NCBI GenBank assembly: GCA_013112535.1
Contig: JABFGI010000001.1
Coordinates: 186,001-250,000, forward strand
Direction: 5' to 3'
DNA: 64,000 nt
Source of the DNA: Pseudomonadota bacterium
GTDB lineage: Bacteria; Pseudomonadota; Gammaproteobacteria; Eutrophobiales; Eutrophobiaceae
The position numbers and the translations under genes were made by a program. Of this stretch, positions 30,318 to 39,431 are shown piece by piece (position 1 is the first letter of the stretch; each line of letters begins with the position of its first letter). Below the pieces are notes generated by a model. The model was not told the DNA's origin. It worked only from the letters and a program-made list of their open reading frames with translations, and did not search any database.

Positions 30318-30935
30318 ATGAATGTAATAACCAAACAAAATACTGTTTGGCATGAGCCCTCTGTTTATCGAAAAGACAGGGAAAAGATGAATGGACATGA
30401 AAGTTTCATTATCTGGTTTACTGGGTTATCAGGTGCAGGAAAATCAACCATTGCGCATGCTTTAGAAGATAGATTACATAAAAACAAAATCAGAACATTT
30501 GTTCTGGATGGTGATAATGTCAGGCGTGGTCTATGTAAAGATCTTGGATTTTCCGCTGAAGGTAGAACAGAAAATATTCGAAGAATAGGTGAAGTAAGTC
30601 TGCTAATGATGGAATCAGGTATCATCGTTTTAACCGCCTTTATCTATCCTTCCATTAAAGATAGGAAGATAGTCAGAGATTTAGTTAGCAAAGGTGAATT
30701 CATTGAAGTGTATTGCAATGCTCCAATTGAAGTTTGTGAGTCTCGAGATGTAAAAGGCGTATATAAAAAAGCGCGTGCTGGTGATATTTCACATTTTACA
30801 GGTATTTCTTCAGAATATGAAAAACCTGAGAATCCTGAAATTTTACTTGATACCGTAAACAATACTATTGAGTCTTCAGTTGAACGTATCATCAGCTATC
30901 TCATCGAAAAGCAGATTATCATTAATCAAAAGTAA
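30318..30935 (+). CDS. cysC: Adenylylsulfate (APS) kinase, copy 1
   Basis: The 205-residue protein is a complete CysC: P-loop GLSGAGKST, LDGDNVRRGLCKDLGFS, a TENIRR segment, and the RDVKGVYKKARAG and FTGISSEYE lid motifs. It phosphorylates APS to PAPS, the donor for sulfotransferases. No sulfate adenylyltransferase (cysDN/sat) is next to it. Its place between ugd and rfaH, with sulfotransferases downstream, suggests it supplies PAPS for glycan sulfation rather than for cysteine synthesis. The ATG at 30318 gives an N-terminal extension; ATG 30387 is a possible alternative. Confidence 0.92.
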   Translation: MNVITKQNTVWHEPSVYRKDREKMNGHESFIIWFTGLSGAGKSTIAHALEDRLHKNKIRTFVLDGDNVRRGLCKDLGFSAEGRTENIRRIGEVSLLMMESGIIVLTAFIYPSIKDRKIVRDLVSKGEFIEVYCNAPIEVCESRDVKGVYKKARAGDISHFTGISSEYEKPENPEILLDTVNNTIESSVERIISYLIEKQIIINQK

Positions 30936-30937
30936 TC

Positions 30938-31438
30938 ATGAAGTTTTGGTATTTAATTCATTCAAAGCCTAAAGAAGAAAAAGTAGCCCAGGAAAACCTA
31001 GAAAGGCAGGGCTATGAAACCTACTTGCCATTAATCCTGGGTAGGACTAAAAAACGTGGTAAAACAATAAAAACAATTCAGCCCATGTTTCCGAGATACT
31101 TATTTATCCATTTGAGTGACCAAACAGATGATTGGGGGCCAATTCGTTCAACATTAGGTGTATCCAGTTTAATTCGTTTTGGAATGACACCGGCTAAAGT
31201 ACCGGATTCATTAATTAATTCACTAAAAAATAATGAAAATAGTCAAGGAATTCATGAGCTTCCAAGTAAACCCTTATCTCCTGGTGATAAATTACTTATT
31301 GTTGAAGGCCTATTTGAAGGATATGAAGCGACACTTTTTAGTAAGAAATCAGATGATAGAGTTATAGTACTTTTAAAAATCGCTGAGAATTTCGTAAAAG
31401 TTAAGCTAGAACAATCACTTATAGAACCTATTAAGTAA
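30938..31438 (+). CDS. rfaH: Transcription antitermination factor RfaH (NusG paralogue)
   Basis: The 166-residue protein has the NusG N-terminal domain with WYLIHSKPKEE, ENLERQGYETYLP, PMFPRYLFIH and the RfaH-specific segment GVSSLIRFGMTPAKVP. A C-terminal KOW domain (about 110-166) begins at LSPGDKLLIVEG. RfaH binds paused RNA polymerase at ops sites, suppresses termination and recruits ribosomes in long surface-polysaccharide operons. It starts two bases after cysC. A perfect ops element lies 0.8 kb downstream at 32240, ahead of the long glycan operon. Confidence 0.94.
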   Translation: MKFWYLIHSKPKEEKVAQENLERQGYETYLPLILGRTKKRGKTIKTIQPMFPRYLFIHLSDQTDDWGPIRSTLGVSSLIRFGMTPAKVPDSLINSLKNNENSQGIHELPSKPLSPGDKLLIVEGLFEGYEATLFSKKSDDRVIVLLKIAENFVKVKLEQSLIEPIK

Positions 31439-31513
31439 GAATAATACTTGCCATTATTTGTAATTTAGCAATCTTATTAATTTTTCGTCATCTTATTTTT
31501 ACTACATCTAGTG

Positions 31514-31559
31514 GTTCATTATATGAACACTCTGATATATACTGTTCAGATTATGAACA
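31514..31559. promoter_or_regulatory. Tandem inverted repeats over the regulator start (candidate operator)
   Basis: Two copies of GTTCA-N5-TGAAC lie at 31514-31528 and 31544-31558, exactly 30 bases apart, about three helical turns. The second extends to TGTTCA-N5-TGAACA and contains the ATG at 31553. TGATATATA (31533-31541), an extended -10-like sequence, lies between them. This arrangement fits a dimeric winged-helix protein repressing its own promoter. Confidence 0.6.
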
Positions 31560-32164
31560 ACCAACAAAAAGAAGACACTGCCACTTTAGAAATTCTTCAA
31601 GCTATTGATAGTAAAAGTGATGTAACTCAACGTCATCTTGCAAGCAAACTCGATGTCGCACTTGGATTGGCTAATTCATATCTAAAACGTTGTGTAAGTA
31701 AAGGGTTGGTTAAAATCCAACAAGCTCCTGCCAATCGATACTTCTATTATCTCACTCCGAAAGGGTTTGCTGAAAAAAGTAGATTAACAACTGAATATTT
31801 AAGTACATCTTTTGATTTTTACCGAAAAGCAGGTGATTCATTAACAGAAGTATTTTCAGCGTGTGAAAAAAATGGAAAAAGTAAAATTGTATTTTGTGGT
31901 ATATCAGAGCTTGCTGAAATTGCCTCTCTTCGTGCTTATGAATTTGAAATTTCAATATTAGGTACCTTGGATACTGATTCAAAAAAAGAAACGTTTCTTA
32001 GCTTACCAGTTTGGGGAAAAATAATTGATATTCCCGAATTTGATGTGTGCTTGATAACATCATTAGAAAAGCCCAGGCAAGATTACGATTTACTTATTAA
32101 TTCTATTGATAAAGATAAAATAATGGTGCCATCAATATTAGGCATTAATCAAGGAGAAAATTAG
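31553..32164 (+). CDS. Winged-helix (MarR-EPS type) regulator with C-terminal Rossmann-like domain
   Basis: The frame is open from GTG 31511 and ATG 31523, but I choose ATG 31553 because the wHTH domain begins soon after it and the upstream part is filled by palindromes. None of the three starts has a good SD. The wHTH is seen as TLEILQAIDSKSDVTQRHLA, LGLANSYLKRCVSKGLVKI and YYLTPKGFAEKS (about residues 7-75), resembling the MarR-family regulators found in exopolysaccharide loci. The C-terminal half (about 105-185) has KIVFCGISELAEIASL and alternating strands like a Rossmann or CoA-binding-type sensor. It sits between rfaH and the ops-led operon, suggesting local control; a sugar-nucleotide ligand is conceivable. 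Confidence 0.78.
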   Translation: MNNQQKEDTATLEILQAIDSKSDVTQRHLASKLDVALGLANSYLKRCVSKGLVKIQQAPANRYFYYLTPKGFAEKSRLTTEYLSTSFDFYRKAGDSLTEVFSACEKNGKSKIVFCGISELAEIASLRAYEFEISILGTLDTDSKKETFLSLPVWGKIIDIPEFDVCLITSLEKPRQDYDLLINSIDKDKIMVPSILGINQGEN

Positions 32165-32239
32165 TAAGAAATATTTCTGTTTAGTTGGTGCAGAATATTT
32201 TTTGTTTAACAATGGAGCACTAATTTTTGTGCATCATAT

Positions 32240-32251
32240 GGCGGTAGCGTG
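32240..32251 (+). promoter_or_regulatory. ops element (JUMPstart core) for RfaH
   Basis: GGCGGTAGCGTG followed by CTTTT is identical to the enterobacterial ops consensus. Upstream, ATGGAGCAC/GTGCATCAT (32212-32220 and 32229-32237) can form a hairpin with one mismatch and one G-T pair. The site lies about 90 bases before the first gene of the long operon, in its untranslated leader, the standard position for loading RfaH. Confidence 0.93.
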
Positions 32252-32295
32252 CTTTTAATGAATGATTAATGATTTTCCCTCCCATACTATAAAAC

Positions 32296-32322
32296 TTTTT
32301 AATGACTCTTAATCATTAAAAA
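32296..32322 (+). repeat. AT-rich inverted repeat in the leader of the glycan operon
   Basis: TTTTTAATGA (32296-32305) and TCATTAAAAA (32313-32322) are perfect 10-base arms with a 7-base loop. They lie between the ops site and the ATG at 32343. It could be a weak terminator or a regulator site; there is no clear T-run after it. Confidence 0.5.
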
Positions 32323-32342
32323 TAAATGTGGATTTCATATAG

Positions 32343-34100
32343 ATGTTAAATAAAATTTGGTGCTTGCTCATTGCTGAACAACGCATATCAGCAATCGTAC
32401 TGATTGGGCTTATGTTTATTGGAATGATGCTTGAAACATTGGGTATTGGCATGGTTGTTCCTGCACTAGCATTAATAACACGGGGTGATTTACTTGAAAA
32501 ATATCCGGTTGTTTTACCTTGGCTGGAAATGTTGGGTAACCCAAGTCACGAACGTCTGATCGTTATCGGGATGGTGATATTAGTAGTCGTATATTTAATT
32601 AAGACGTTATACCTTGCATTTCTAGCTTGGAGACAGGCGCAATTTGTATCTGATGTCAGGGCCAATCTTTCTCAACGACTTTTTTCAGGTTATTTGCGAC
32701 AGCCTTATACATTTCATTTGCAACGTAATTCAGCGCAACTTATTCGCAATACCATTAGTCATGCTGCAGGTACGTCAGGTGTAATACAACAAAGTTTGCT
32801 GATACTAATGGAAGTTCTGGTGCTGTTTGGTGTTACTATCATGCTTCTTTTTGTTGAACCACTTGGAGCAATATTGGTTGTGAGTTTGCTCGGTTTATCT
32901 GGATGGGCGTTTCATCATTTAACTCGTAAACATATCTTACGGTGGGGTGAAGAAAATGAAATACATGAAGGTTTGCGTATTCAACATTTACAACAAGGAT
33001 TGGGTGGAGCTAAGGATGTTAAATTATTAGGGCGTGAGACAGAATTTCTTAAACAGTACAACTTTCATAATATGGGTAGCGCCCGTATTAATCGCCGACA
33101 ATCAACATTACAGGCTTTTCCTAGACTCACGTTGGAATTGTTCGCTGTAATAGGTTTAGCATTCCTTGTAATTACGATGATTAGTCAAGGCAAACCTGTT
33201 GAATCACTTTTACCAATAATAGGATTATTTGCCGCTGCTGCTTTTCGTCTCTTGCCCTCAGTCAATCGTGTGCTTACTGCTGTTCAACAATTGAGGTTTT
33301 TCTTGCCAATTATAAATACTATGTATGATGAGCTTCGTTTGTTAGATAATACTGAACCTCATACATATAATGGTAGCCTCGCTTTAAAAGATAAGTTGAC
33401 CCTGGAACAGGTTAGGTTTAATTATCCGTCTACTGAATCATCAGCCTTACAGGGGATAAACTTTATAATCCATCATGGGGCATCTATAGGATTTATTGGG
33501 GAAAGTGGAGCGGGTAAAAGTACACTGGTTGATGTCATTTTAGGTCTACTAAATCCTGTATCAGGTGCAGTTAAAGTTGATGGTGTTGATATTCAGACAA
33601 GTATTCGCGGTTGGCAAGATCAGATTGGCTATGTGCCTCAGTCTATATATCTTACGGATGATTCCTTACGACGCAATATAGCATTTGGTATATCAGAAGA
33701 TCAGATTAATGATGATGCTGTATGGCGTGCCGTCCATGCTGCTCAATTAGAGTCATTCATTAATAGTATTTCTGGAGGTCTTGATGCGGTGGTTGGTGAG
33801 CGTGGTATTCGACTGTCAGGAGGGCAACGTCAGCGTATTGGTATAGCACGTGCACTTTACCATGATCCCTCAGTGTTGGTTTTGGATGAAGCGACAAGCT
33901 CGCTTGATACTGATACAGAACGTGATGTAATGGATGCCGTTCGTAAACTTCACGGTAAAAAAACAATATTAATAGTGGCGCATAGACTATCTACAGTCGA
34001 GGATTGCGATTATTTATATCGGCTAGAACAAGGGAAAATAGTTGATGAAGGGGCCCCAGACGCCATGCTTTATCAATCTGCAATAATAAAGGAATGTTAA
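32343..34100 (+). CDS. ABC transporter, fused permease-ATPase (PglK/MsbA-like flippase)
   Basis: The 585-residue half-transporter has about six membrane helices (residues 15-315), beginning with a GIGMVVPALALI segment like PglK-type lipid-linked oligosaccharide flippases. The ATPase domain follows: Walker A GESGAGKST (about 387-395), signature LSGGQRQRIG, Walker B VLVLDEATSSLD, and H-loop VAHRLST. It should work as a homodimer in the inner membrane to flip a lipid-linked glycan. It is the first gene behind the ops site and has no strong SD, as seen for some RfaH-dependent genes. No Wzx or Wzy was found in the window, so this may be the locus flippase. Confidence 0.88.
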   Translation: MLNKIWCLLIAEQRISAIVLIGLMFIGMMLETLGIGMVVPALALITRGDLLEKYPVVLPWLEMLGNPSHERLIVIGMVILVVVYLIKTLYLAFLAWRQAQFVSDVRANLSQRLFSGYLRQPYTFHLQRNSAQLIRNTISHAAGTSGVIQQSLLILMEVLVLFGVTIMLLFVEPLGAILVVSLLGLSGWAFHHLTRKHILRWGEENEIHEGLRIQHLQQGLGGAKDVKLLGRETEFLKQYNFHNMGSARINRRQSTLQAFPRLTLELFAVIGLAFLVITMISQGKPVESLLPIIGLFAAAAFRLLPSVNRVLTAVQQLRFFLPIINTMYDELRLLDNTEPHTYNGSLALKDKLTLEQVRFNYPSTESSALQGINFIIHHGASIGFIGESGAGKSTLVDVILGLLNPVSGAVKVDGVDIQTSIRGWQDQIGYVPQSIYLTDDSLRRNIAFGISEDQINDDAVWRAVHAAQLESFINSISGGLDAVVGERGIRLSGGQRQRIGIARALYHDPSVLVLDEATSSLDTDTERDVMDAVRKLHGKKTILIVAHRLSTVEDCDYLYRLEQGKIVDEGAPDAMLYQSAIIKEC

Positions 34101-34201
34101 AGTGAAATTTGTCATGAAGATACTTATTATCAGAAAAGAGACTAACTTAGATGTATTTCATAGCATATGACTTTATATGAAAAAGTGGGGTTTGCTAAAA
34201 A

Positions 34202-35188
34202 GTGACTAAGGTACTCGTAACAGGTGCAGATGGGTTTATTGGTTCACATCTTACTGAAGAGCTTATTAAGCAAGGATATGATGTACGTGCATTTGTTTAT
34301 TATAATTCTTTTAATTCATGGGGCTGGCTAGATAGTGTTTCTGAGGATGTGCGAAATAGTTTAGATGTTTTTGCCGGGGATGTTCGTGATCCTAATGGTG
34401 TGCGCCAGGCTATGCAGGGGTGTGATATTGTATTTCATTTAGCTGCATTAATTGCAATTCCATATTCATATCATTCACCAGACATGTATGTTGATACAAA
34501 TGTAAAAGGAACGCTAAATATTTTACAAGCTGCCAAAGACCTGGGAGTTTCGCATGTGATCCATACCAGTACCAGCGAGGTATATGGTACCGCTCAATTT
34601 GTTCCAATTACGGAAGAGCATCCACTTCAGGGACAATCGCCATACTCCGCGACAAAAATTGCTGCCGATCAATTAGCGTATTCTTATTATTCGTCCTTTG
34701 ATACACCGGTTAGTATTTGCAGACCGTTTAATACCTATGGTCCACGTCAATCAGCAAGAGCGATTATACCAACAGTGATTACACAGATTGCAACAGGGAA
34801 GAAAGAGATAAAGCTAGGGGCACTACACCCTACTCGAGACTTTAATTATGTGACAGATACGGTAGAAGGATTTATCTCAATATCAAAATCAGATCAAACC
34901 TATGGGCAGTTTGTTAATTGTTGTAGTAATTATGAAATTTCAATTGAAGACACGGTGAAGTTGATTGCGCAACTTATGGATGCGGACATTAAAATATTGA
35001 CAGATGAAGTAAGGATGCGACCAGAAAAAAGTGAAGTAGAAAGACTGTGGGGTGATAATTTTAAGCTTGAAAAATTAACCGGATTTAAACCTAAAACTGC
35101 TTTGCAAGATGGTTTAGAGAGGACGATATCGTGGTTTTTAAAACAAGATAACCTCAGCAAATACAAGGCCAATATATATAATGTCTAA
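34202..35188 (+). CDS. legB: NAD-dependent nucleotide-sugar 4,6-dehydratase, LegB-like
   Basis: The 328-residue extended SDR has [14 protein letters not shown] for [19 protein letters not shown] with the Ser/Thr-Asp/Glu region of 4,6-dehydratases, [12 protein letters not shown] with catalytic Tyr-x3-Lys, and [18 protein letters not shown]. This order is typical of LegB, which converts NDP-GlcNAc to the 4-keto-6-deoxy sugar opening the legionaminic acid pathway. GTG at 34202 is used; an upstream ATG (34175) is out of frame. It overlaps the next gene, a NeuB-family synthase, by eight bases. Confidence 0.88.
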   Translation: MTKVLVTGADGFIGSHLTEELIKQGYDVRAFVYYNSFNSWGWLDSVSEDVRNSLDVFAGDVRDPNGVRQAMQGCDIVFHLAALIAIPYSYHSPDMYVDTNVKGTLNILQAAKDLGVSHVIHTSTSEVYGTAQFVPITEEHPLQGQSPYSATKIAADQLAYSYYSSFDTPVSICRPFNTYGPRQSARAIIPTVITQIATGKKEIKLGALHPTRDFNYVTDTVEGFISISKSDQTYGQFVNCCSNYEISIEDTVKLIAQLMDADIKILTDEVRMRPEKSEVERLWGDNFKLEKLTGFKPKTALQDGLERTISWFLKQDNLSKYKANIYNV

Positions 35189-36218
35189 GTTCAATATTGC
35201 AGAAAGGATTGTGGGGATCGGTGAGCCGCCACTTGTGATTGCTGAGATTGGTATTAATCATAATGGTGACTTGTCAACAGCATTCGAAATGGTCGATGCT
35301 GCTAAACGAGCAGGTGCTGAGGTGATCAAACATCAGACACATATTGTTGAAGATGAAATGAGTGATGCCGCAAAAAATATTATTCCTGGGAATGCAGATA
35401 TGTCTATCTATGAAATTATGTCCAATTGCGCGTTGTCAGAATCTGAAGAGATAAAACTACAAAAATATGTTGAAAGTAAGGGAATGATCTTTATTAGTAC
35501 ACCCTTTTCACGTGCAGCTGCAGATAGGTTGCATAAAATGGATGTTCCTACATACAAAATTGGTTCTGGAGAATGTAATAATTACCCACTCATTAAGCAT
35601 ATAGCTAATTTCGGCAAACCAGTAATATTAAGCACTGGAATGAACACAATAGAAAGTATATCAGTAGCCGTATCTATACTTGAGGAAGCGCGTGTTCCAT
35701 ACGCTCTTTTACATACAACGAACATATACCCTACTCCACATCATCTTGTTCGACTTGGGGCAATGGTTGAACTACAAAAAGCATTTCCCAATGCTGCAAT
35801 TGGCTTGTCAGATCATACAACTGATAATTTTGCATGTTTAGGTGCAGTTGCATTGGGGGCCATGATACTTGAGAGACATTTTACAGACAGAATGGATCGG
35901 GTAGGTCCTGATATTGTTTGTTCAATGGATGAGAAGGCATGTTATGAATTGATTCATGGAAGCAGAATAATTTACCAAGAATGCGGTGGAGAAAAGATGC
36001 CACTAAAAGAGGAGCAAGCTACTATAGATTTTGCATTTGCAACGGTAGTAACAATTGCACCAATAAAAAAAGGCAAGACATTTTCAATGGAAAACATATG
36101 GGTTAAACGCCCTGGAACGGGAACAATACTAGCAGAACATTTTGACTCAATACTTGGTAAACACGCATCATGTGATATAGATAATGATACTCATATTTGT
36201 TGGGAACATATTGAGTAA
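35181..36218 (+). CDS. legI: Nonulosonic acid synthase, NeuB/LegI family (synthase 1)
   Basis: The 345-residue protein has a NeuB TIM barrel (about 1-270) with [31 protein letters not shown], and the metal ligands in SDHT and ERHFTD. A C-terminal SAF/antifreeze-like domain (about 285-345) starts at [12 protein letters not shown]. It condenses a 2,4-disubstituted hexose with phosphoenolpyruvate to a nine-carbon acid. Context (LegB before, LegG and LegF after) favours di-N-acetyl-legionaminic acid or a stereoisomer over sialic acid. Confidence 0.88.
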   Translation: MSKFNIAERIVGIGEPPLVIAEIGINHNGDLSTAFEMVDAAKRAGAEVIKHQTHIVEDEMSDAAKNIIPGNADMSIYEIMSNCALSESEEIKLQKYVESKGMIFISTPFSRAAADRLHKMDVPTYKIGSGECNNYPLIKHIANFGKPVILSTGMNTIESISVAVSILEEARVPYALLHTTNIYPTPHHLVRLGAMVELQKAFPNAAIGLSDHTTDNFACLGAVALGAMILERHFTDRMDRVGPDIVCSMDEKACYELIHGSRIIYQECGGEKMPLKEEQATIDFAFATVVTIAPIKKGKTFSMENIWVKRPGTGTILAEHFDSILGKHASCDIDNDTHICWEHIE

Positions 36219-36225
36219 TTCTGTT

Positions 36226-37062
36226 GTGTCTGAAAATATTACTGTTTCTGTTACAGGTGCAAGTGGTTTTTTGGGTCGTGTGGTAGTGTCAAGGCTTTTT
36301 GATTGCAACTACAAGGTTATACCACTGACCAGAAGAAATCTTTCCGGTTTGCTCCATGTGGATACGTATTATGATTCTCCTGTATCAGATATCCTGATAC
36401 ATCTGGCAGAAGAATCAGACCGTAATGTGGTCAATACTACCGGTAACAAATATCTCGAAGAATCCCTTCGTCTTGTTATGGCCTTGACAAAGAGAGGATA
36501 TAAAAAAATCATTTATGCGTCATCAGGCGTTGTGTATGGCAAATCAAGCACCAAACCACACAAGATCGATGATGATGTCAAGAGCTATGATATTTACGGT
36601 TCAGCCAAACTCGCATGTGAAAAAGTCGTCCTGGAAACAGGAGGGATTGTTGCGCGATTTTCTAATTTGTATGGTAAAGGCATGTCCGGCAAGAATGTTT
36701 TTTCTGACATATTAAATCAGATACCTGGCGATGACCCTGTTTACGTTAAAGATGATACGCCAGTATGTGATTTTGTTGAAATTAGTGATGGAGCAAATGC
36801 AGTACTTGCCCTTTGTGACAGTAAGGTGCGACCGGGTATATACAATATAGGGTCAGGGATTGGTACGTCGATCAGGGTATTGGCAAAAACAATCCTGAGT
36901 ACTGCCAAACAAACTGAAAGGAGCGTGATTAGTCGCGATGTTGGAAATAGCACAGTCTGTAATATTCTTGATATATCTGAATCTAGTCGTCGTATTGGCT
37001 GGAAACCTGAGGTTTCTCTTCAACAAGGGGTAACGAAACTCATGTCAGAAATGAGTCTATAG
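36226..37062 (+). CDS. NAD-dependent epimerase/dehydratase (SDR)
   Basis: The frame is open from ATG 36184, overlapping the synthase gene. GTG 36226 or TTG 36211 gives a start nearer the Rossmann motif, so I place the start at 36226. Motifs are TGASGFLGRVVVSRL, YASSGVVYGKSS (catalytic Ser), YGSAKLACE (Tyr-x3-Lys) and RFSNLYGKGMSG. The first half is short for the family. It lies between LegI and LegG where C. jejuni-type loci carry aminotransferase and acetyltransferase genes, so it could change the stereochemistry or oxidation state of the precursor. The exact reaction is unknown. Confidence 0.75.
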   Translation: MSENITVSVTGASGFLGRVVVSRLFDCNYKVIPLTRRNLSGLLHVDTYYDSPVSDILIHLAEESDRNVVNTTGNKYLEESLRLVMALTKRGYKKIIYASSGVVYGKSSTKPHKIDDDVKSYDIYGSAKLACEKVVLETGGIVARFSNLYGKGMSGKNVFSDILNQIPGDDPVYVKDDTPVCDFVEISDGANAVLALCDSKVRPGIYNIGSGIGTSIRVLAKTILSTAKQTERSVISRDVGNSTVCNILDISESSRRIGWKPEVSLQQGVTKLMSEMSL

Positions 37063-37066
37063 GCTG

Positions 37067-38296
37067 ATGAGTGATATGAAACAGCGCAAGATTGCGATAT
37101 TTACTGGCAACAGGGCAGAATATGGTTTGCAGTACCCTATCATAAAGGCTGTAGATAACCACCCTGATCTGGATTATATGCTCATAGTGTCCGGTGCACA
37201 TCTTGATGATAATTTTGGGCGCACACTAAATGAAATAAAGGATGATGGCTTCCATGTTGATGCTGAAGTGAATATTGAAATGGATGCCGATTCACTTTAT
37301 GCGACAGCGCAGGCAATTGGTACAGGAACCTTGTCAATAAGCCAGGTTCTTGATGAGGAGAGACCAGATTTAATGGTTGTTTATGCAGACAGGTTTGAGG
37401 GATTTGCTGCAGTTATTGCGGCAAGCCAAATGAATATCCCGGTAGCTCATATAGAGGGAGGTGACTTGACTGAAGGCGGCGCACTTGATGATTCTGTTAG
37501 ACATGCAATGAGTAAATTATCACATCTTCACTTTACAACAAATAAAGAGGCATCGAATAGAATACTCGGTATGGGTGAAGAAGCGTGGCGAGTACATACT
37601 GTAGGGTTTCCTGCAATCGATATGATTTCTGAAGGGCTTTATGCAACAGAAATTGAAGTGACGGAACAACTCAAACTTGATTTGCAGAGACCTTTTGTTT
37701 TATTTACTCAGCATTCTGTAACTACTGAATTTGATCAGGTAGGTGAGCAGATAGTTTCCTCACTGGAAGCGATGAAGATGCTTGCTAAAGAGGGTATTCA
37801 GGTAATTTTGACATATCCAAATAATGATGCTGGTGGACAAGTGATTATTGATAATCTTGAATTGTTGTCTGGTGAATGTCTTCGCAACATCCAACTGCAC
37901 CGTTCACTAGGTAGATATCTGTATCATGGTGTATTAGCTCTTGCCAAGAATAAGGATATTAATGTGGCTTGTGTTGGCAACTCATCATCTGGAATAAAGG
38001 AAACACCGGTTTTCGGTTGTCCGACAGTCAATATAGGTTCTCGACAGCAAGGTAGGTTACGTGGTGGAAATGTAATTGACGTAAATTACTGTGCTGATGA
38101 AATAGCTGATGCAGTGAAGAAATGTTTTAATGACATTAAATTTAGAAATATATGTAGTAGTACTGATAATCCATATTATTTGGGTGGTGCGGGCGTGAAA
38201 ATTGCGGATATATTGGCGAATGTAAAGATTGATCAAAAGCTGTTACGTAAACGAATGACGTTACTCGGAGAAGTGCGCGACGGTTGGTTTAGATAA
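37067..38296 (+). CDS. legG: Hydrolysing NDP-sugar 2-epimerase, NeuC/LegG family
   Basis: The 409-residue GT-B-fold enzyme has FTGNRAEYGLQYPIIKA at the start, VVYADRFEGFAAVIAA, HIEGGDLTEGGALDDSVRHAMSKLSHLHF, and a C-terminal GNSSSGIKETPVFGCPTVNIG. These are the hallmarks of NeuC/LegG, which remove the nucleotide and invert C2 to give the free ManNAc-type sugar for the synthase. ATG 37067 and 37078 are both possible. It follows the epimerase by four bases. Confidence 0.9.
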   Translation: MSDMKQRKIAIFTGNRAEYGLQYPIIKAVDNHPDLDYMLIVSGAHLDDNFGRTLNEIKDDGFHVDAEVNIEMDADSLYATAQAIGTGTLSISQVLDEERPDLMVVYADRFEGFAAVIAASQMNIPVAHIEGGDLTEGGALDDSVRHAMSKLSHLHFTTNKEASNRILGMGEEAWRVHTVGFPAIDMISEGLYATEIEVTEQLKLDLQRPFVLFTQHSVTTEFDQVGEQIVSSLEAMKMLAKEGIQVILTYPNNDAGGQVIIDNLELLSGECLRNIQLHRSLGRYLYHGVLALAKNKDINVACVGNSSSGIKETPVFGCPTVNIGSRQQGRLRGGNVIDVNYCADEIADAVKKCFNDIKFRNICSSTDNPYYLGGAGVKIADILANVKIDQKLLRKRMTLLGEVRDGWFR

Positions 38297-38378
38297 TCTT
38301 GTTTCTGTCCGGCAATACTGGATGTTTAAACAGATGAGCTTCACCGAATATTATCTTTTATAGCAAAAATTTGTTTTT

Positions 38379-39431
38379 ATGAAATCACTCGATTCAGTTC
38401 TCGTTACTCCCAAAACTACACTACGCGAAGTAATAAGGATTATTGATGCGGCAGCAACGAAATTGGCGCTAGTAGTGGATAATGATCATAGACTACTTGG
38501 TACACTTGCAGATGGTGATATTCGACGTGGTTTTCTGCGTGGACTTGAATTGTCAGATACTGCAGCATCATGCATGCATGAAAATCCAGCAACTGCAAAT
38601 ATTGATGATTCAAGCCATGTAATTCTTACAAAAATGAGGAAGCTTGGTATTCAGCAGATACCTCTTCTCGACAATCATGGCAGGGTGGTTGACCTCAAGT
38701 TATTAAAAGATTTTCTTACCGTGCCGGAGCGTAATAATTGGGTCATTATTATGGCGGGAGGATTAGGAACGCGTTTGAAAGAACTGACAAAAGACACTCC
38801 CAAGCCAATGTTATCAATTGGTGATCGCCCATTACTTGAGACAATTATTTCGAGGTTTATCGATCAAGGGTTCAGTAATTTCTTGCTGGCTGTTAATTAC
38901 AAGTCACACAAAATTGAAGAATATTTTGGTAATGGTGAAAAACTGGGTGTAAATATTAACTATCTCCGAGAGAATAAACGTCTTGGTACTGCTGGTGCAC
39001 TAAGTATGTTGCCATCAGAGATAAGTGAACCTCTCCTTATTACTAACGCGGATCTACTGTCAACAGTCGATTATGGGGAACTACTTGATTCTCATTATAA
39101 TTCAGGAGCTGTCGCTACAATGGCAGTTAGGGAATATGAATACCAGATACCATATGGGGTGGTCGAGGTTTCTACAGACAAAAAGATTCTAGCTCTTGAG
39201 GAAAAACCTGTTCACCAGACATTGGTGAATGCAGGTATATATGTATTGTCTCCCGTAGCTCTAAAATATATTGCTCATGATGTTTATGTGGATATGCCAG
39301 AAGTTTTTTCGGCTGTATTGTCTGCAGGTCACCAGGCTGTTTGTCATCCAGTTCATGGATATTGGCTAGATATAGGTAAACATGAAGATTTTAATCAAGC
39401 AAACCTTGATTACGCTGAATTTTTTTCATGA
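38379..39431 (+). CDS. CBS-domain sugar nucleotidyltransferase, PtmE-like
   Basis: The 350-residue protein has two CBS motifs (about residues 1-115) and a GlmU/RmlA-like nucleotidyltransferase domain (about 124-350). The latter has IIMAGGLGTRLKELTKDTPKPML, ITNADLLS and a YGVVEV segment. In the C. jejuni legionaminic pathway PtmE-type enzymes make the GDP-activated amino sugar that feeds LegB. The CBS pair may sense an adenine nucleotide. The stop overlaps the cytidylyltransferase start by four bases. Confidence 0.85.
   Translation: MKSLDSVLVTPKTTLREVIRIIDAAATKLALVVDNDHRLLGTLADGDIRRGFLRGLELSDTAASCMHENPATANIDDSSHVILTKMRKLGIQQIPLLDNHGRVVDLKLLKDFLTVPERNNWVIIMAGGLGTRLKELTKDTPKPMLSIGDRPLLETIISRFIDQGFSNFLLAVNYKSHKIEEYFGNGEKLGVNINYLRENKRLGTAGALSMLPSEISEPLLITNADLLSTVDYGELLDSHYNSGAVATMAVREYEYQIPYGVVEVSTDKKILALEEKPVHQTLVNAGIYVLSPVALKYIAHDVYVDMPEVFSAVLSAGHQAVCHPVHGYWLDIGKHEDFNQANLDYAEFFS

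Noticed and set aside
31511..31552. Upstream starts GTG 31511 or ATG 31523 for the winged-helix regulator
   Set aside because: They lack ribosome sites and would put both palindromes and the -10-like sequence inside coding sequence; ATG 31553 is preferred, although not proved.
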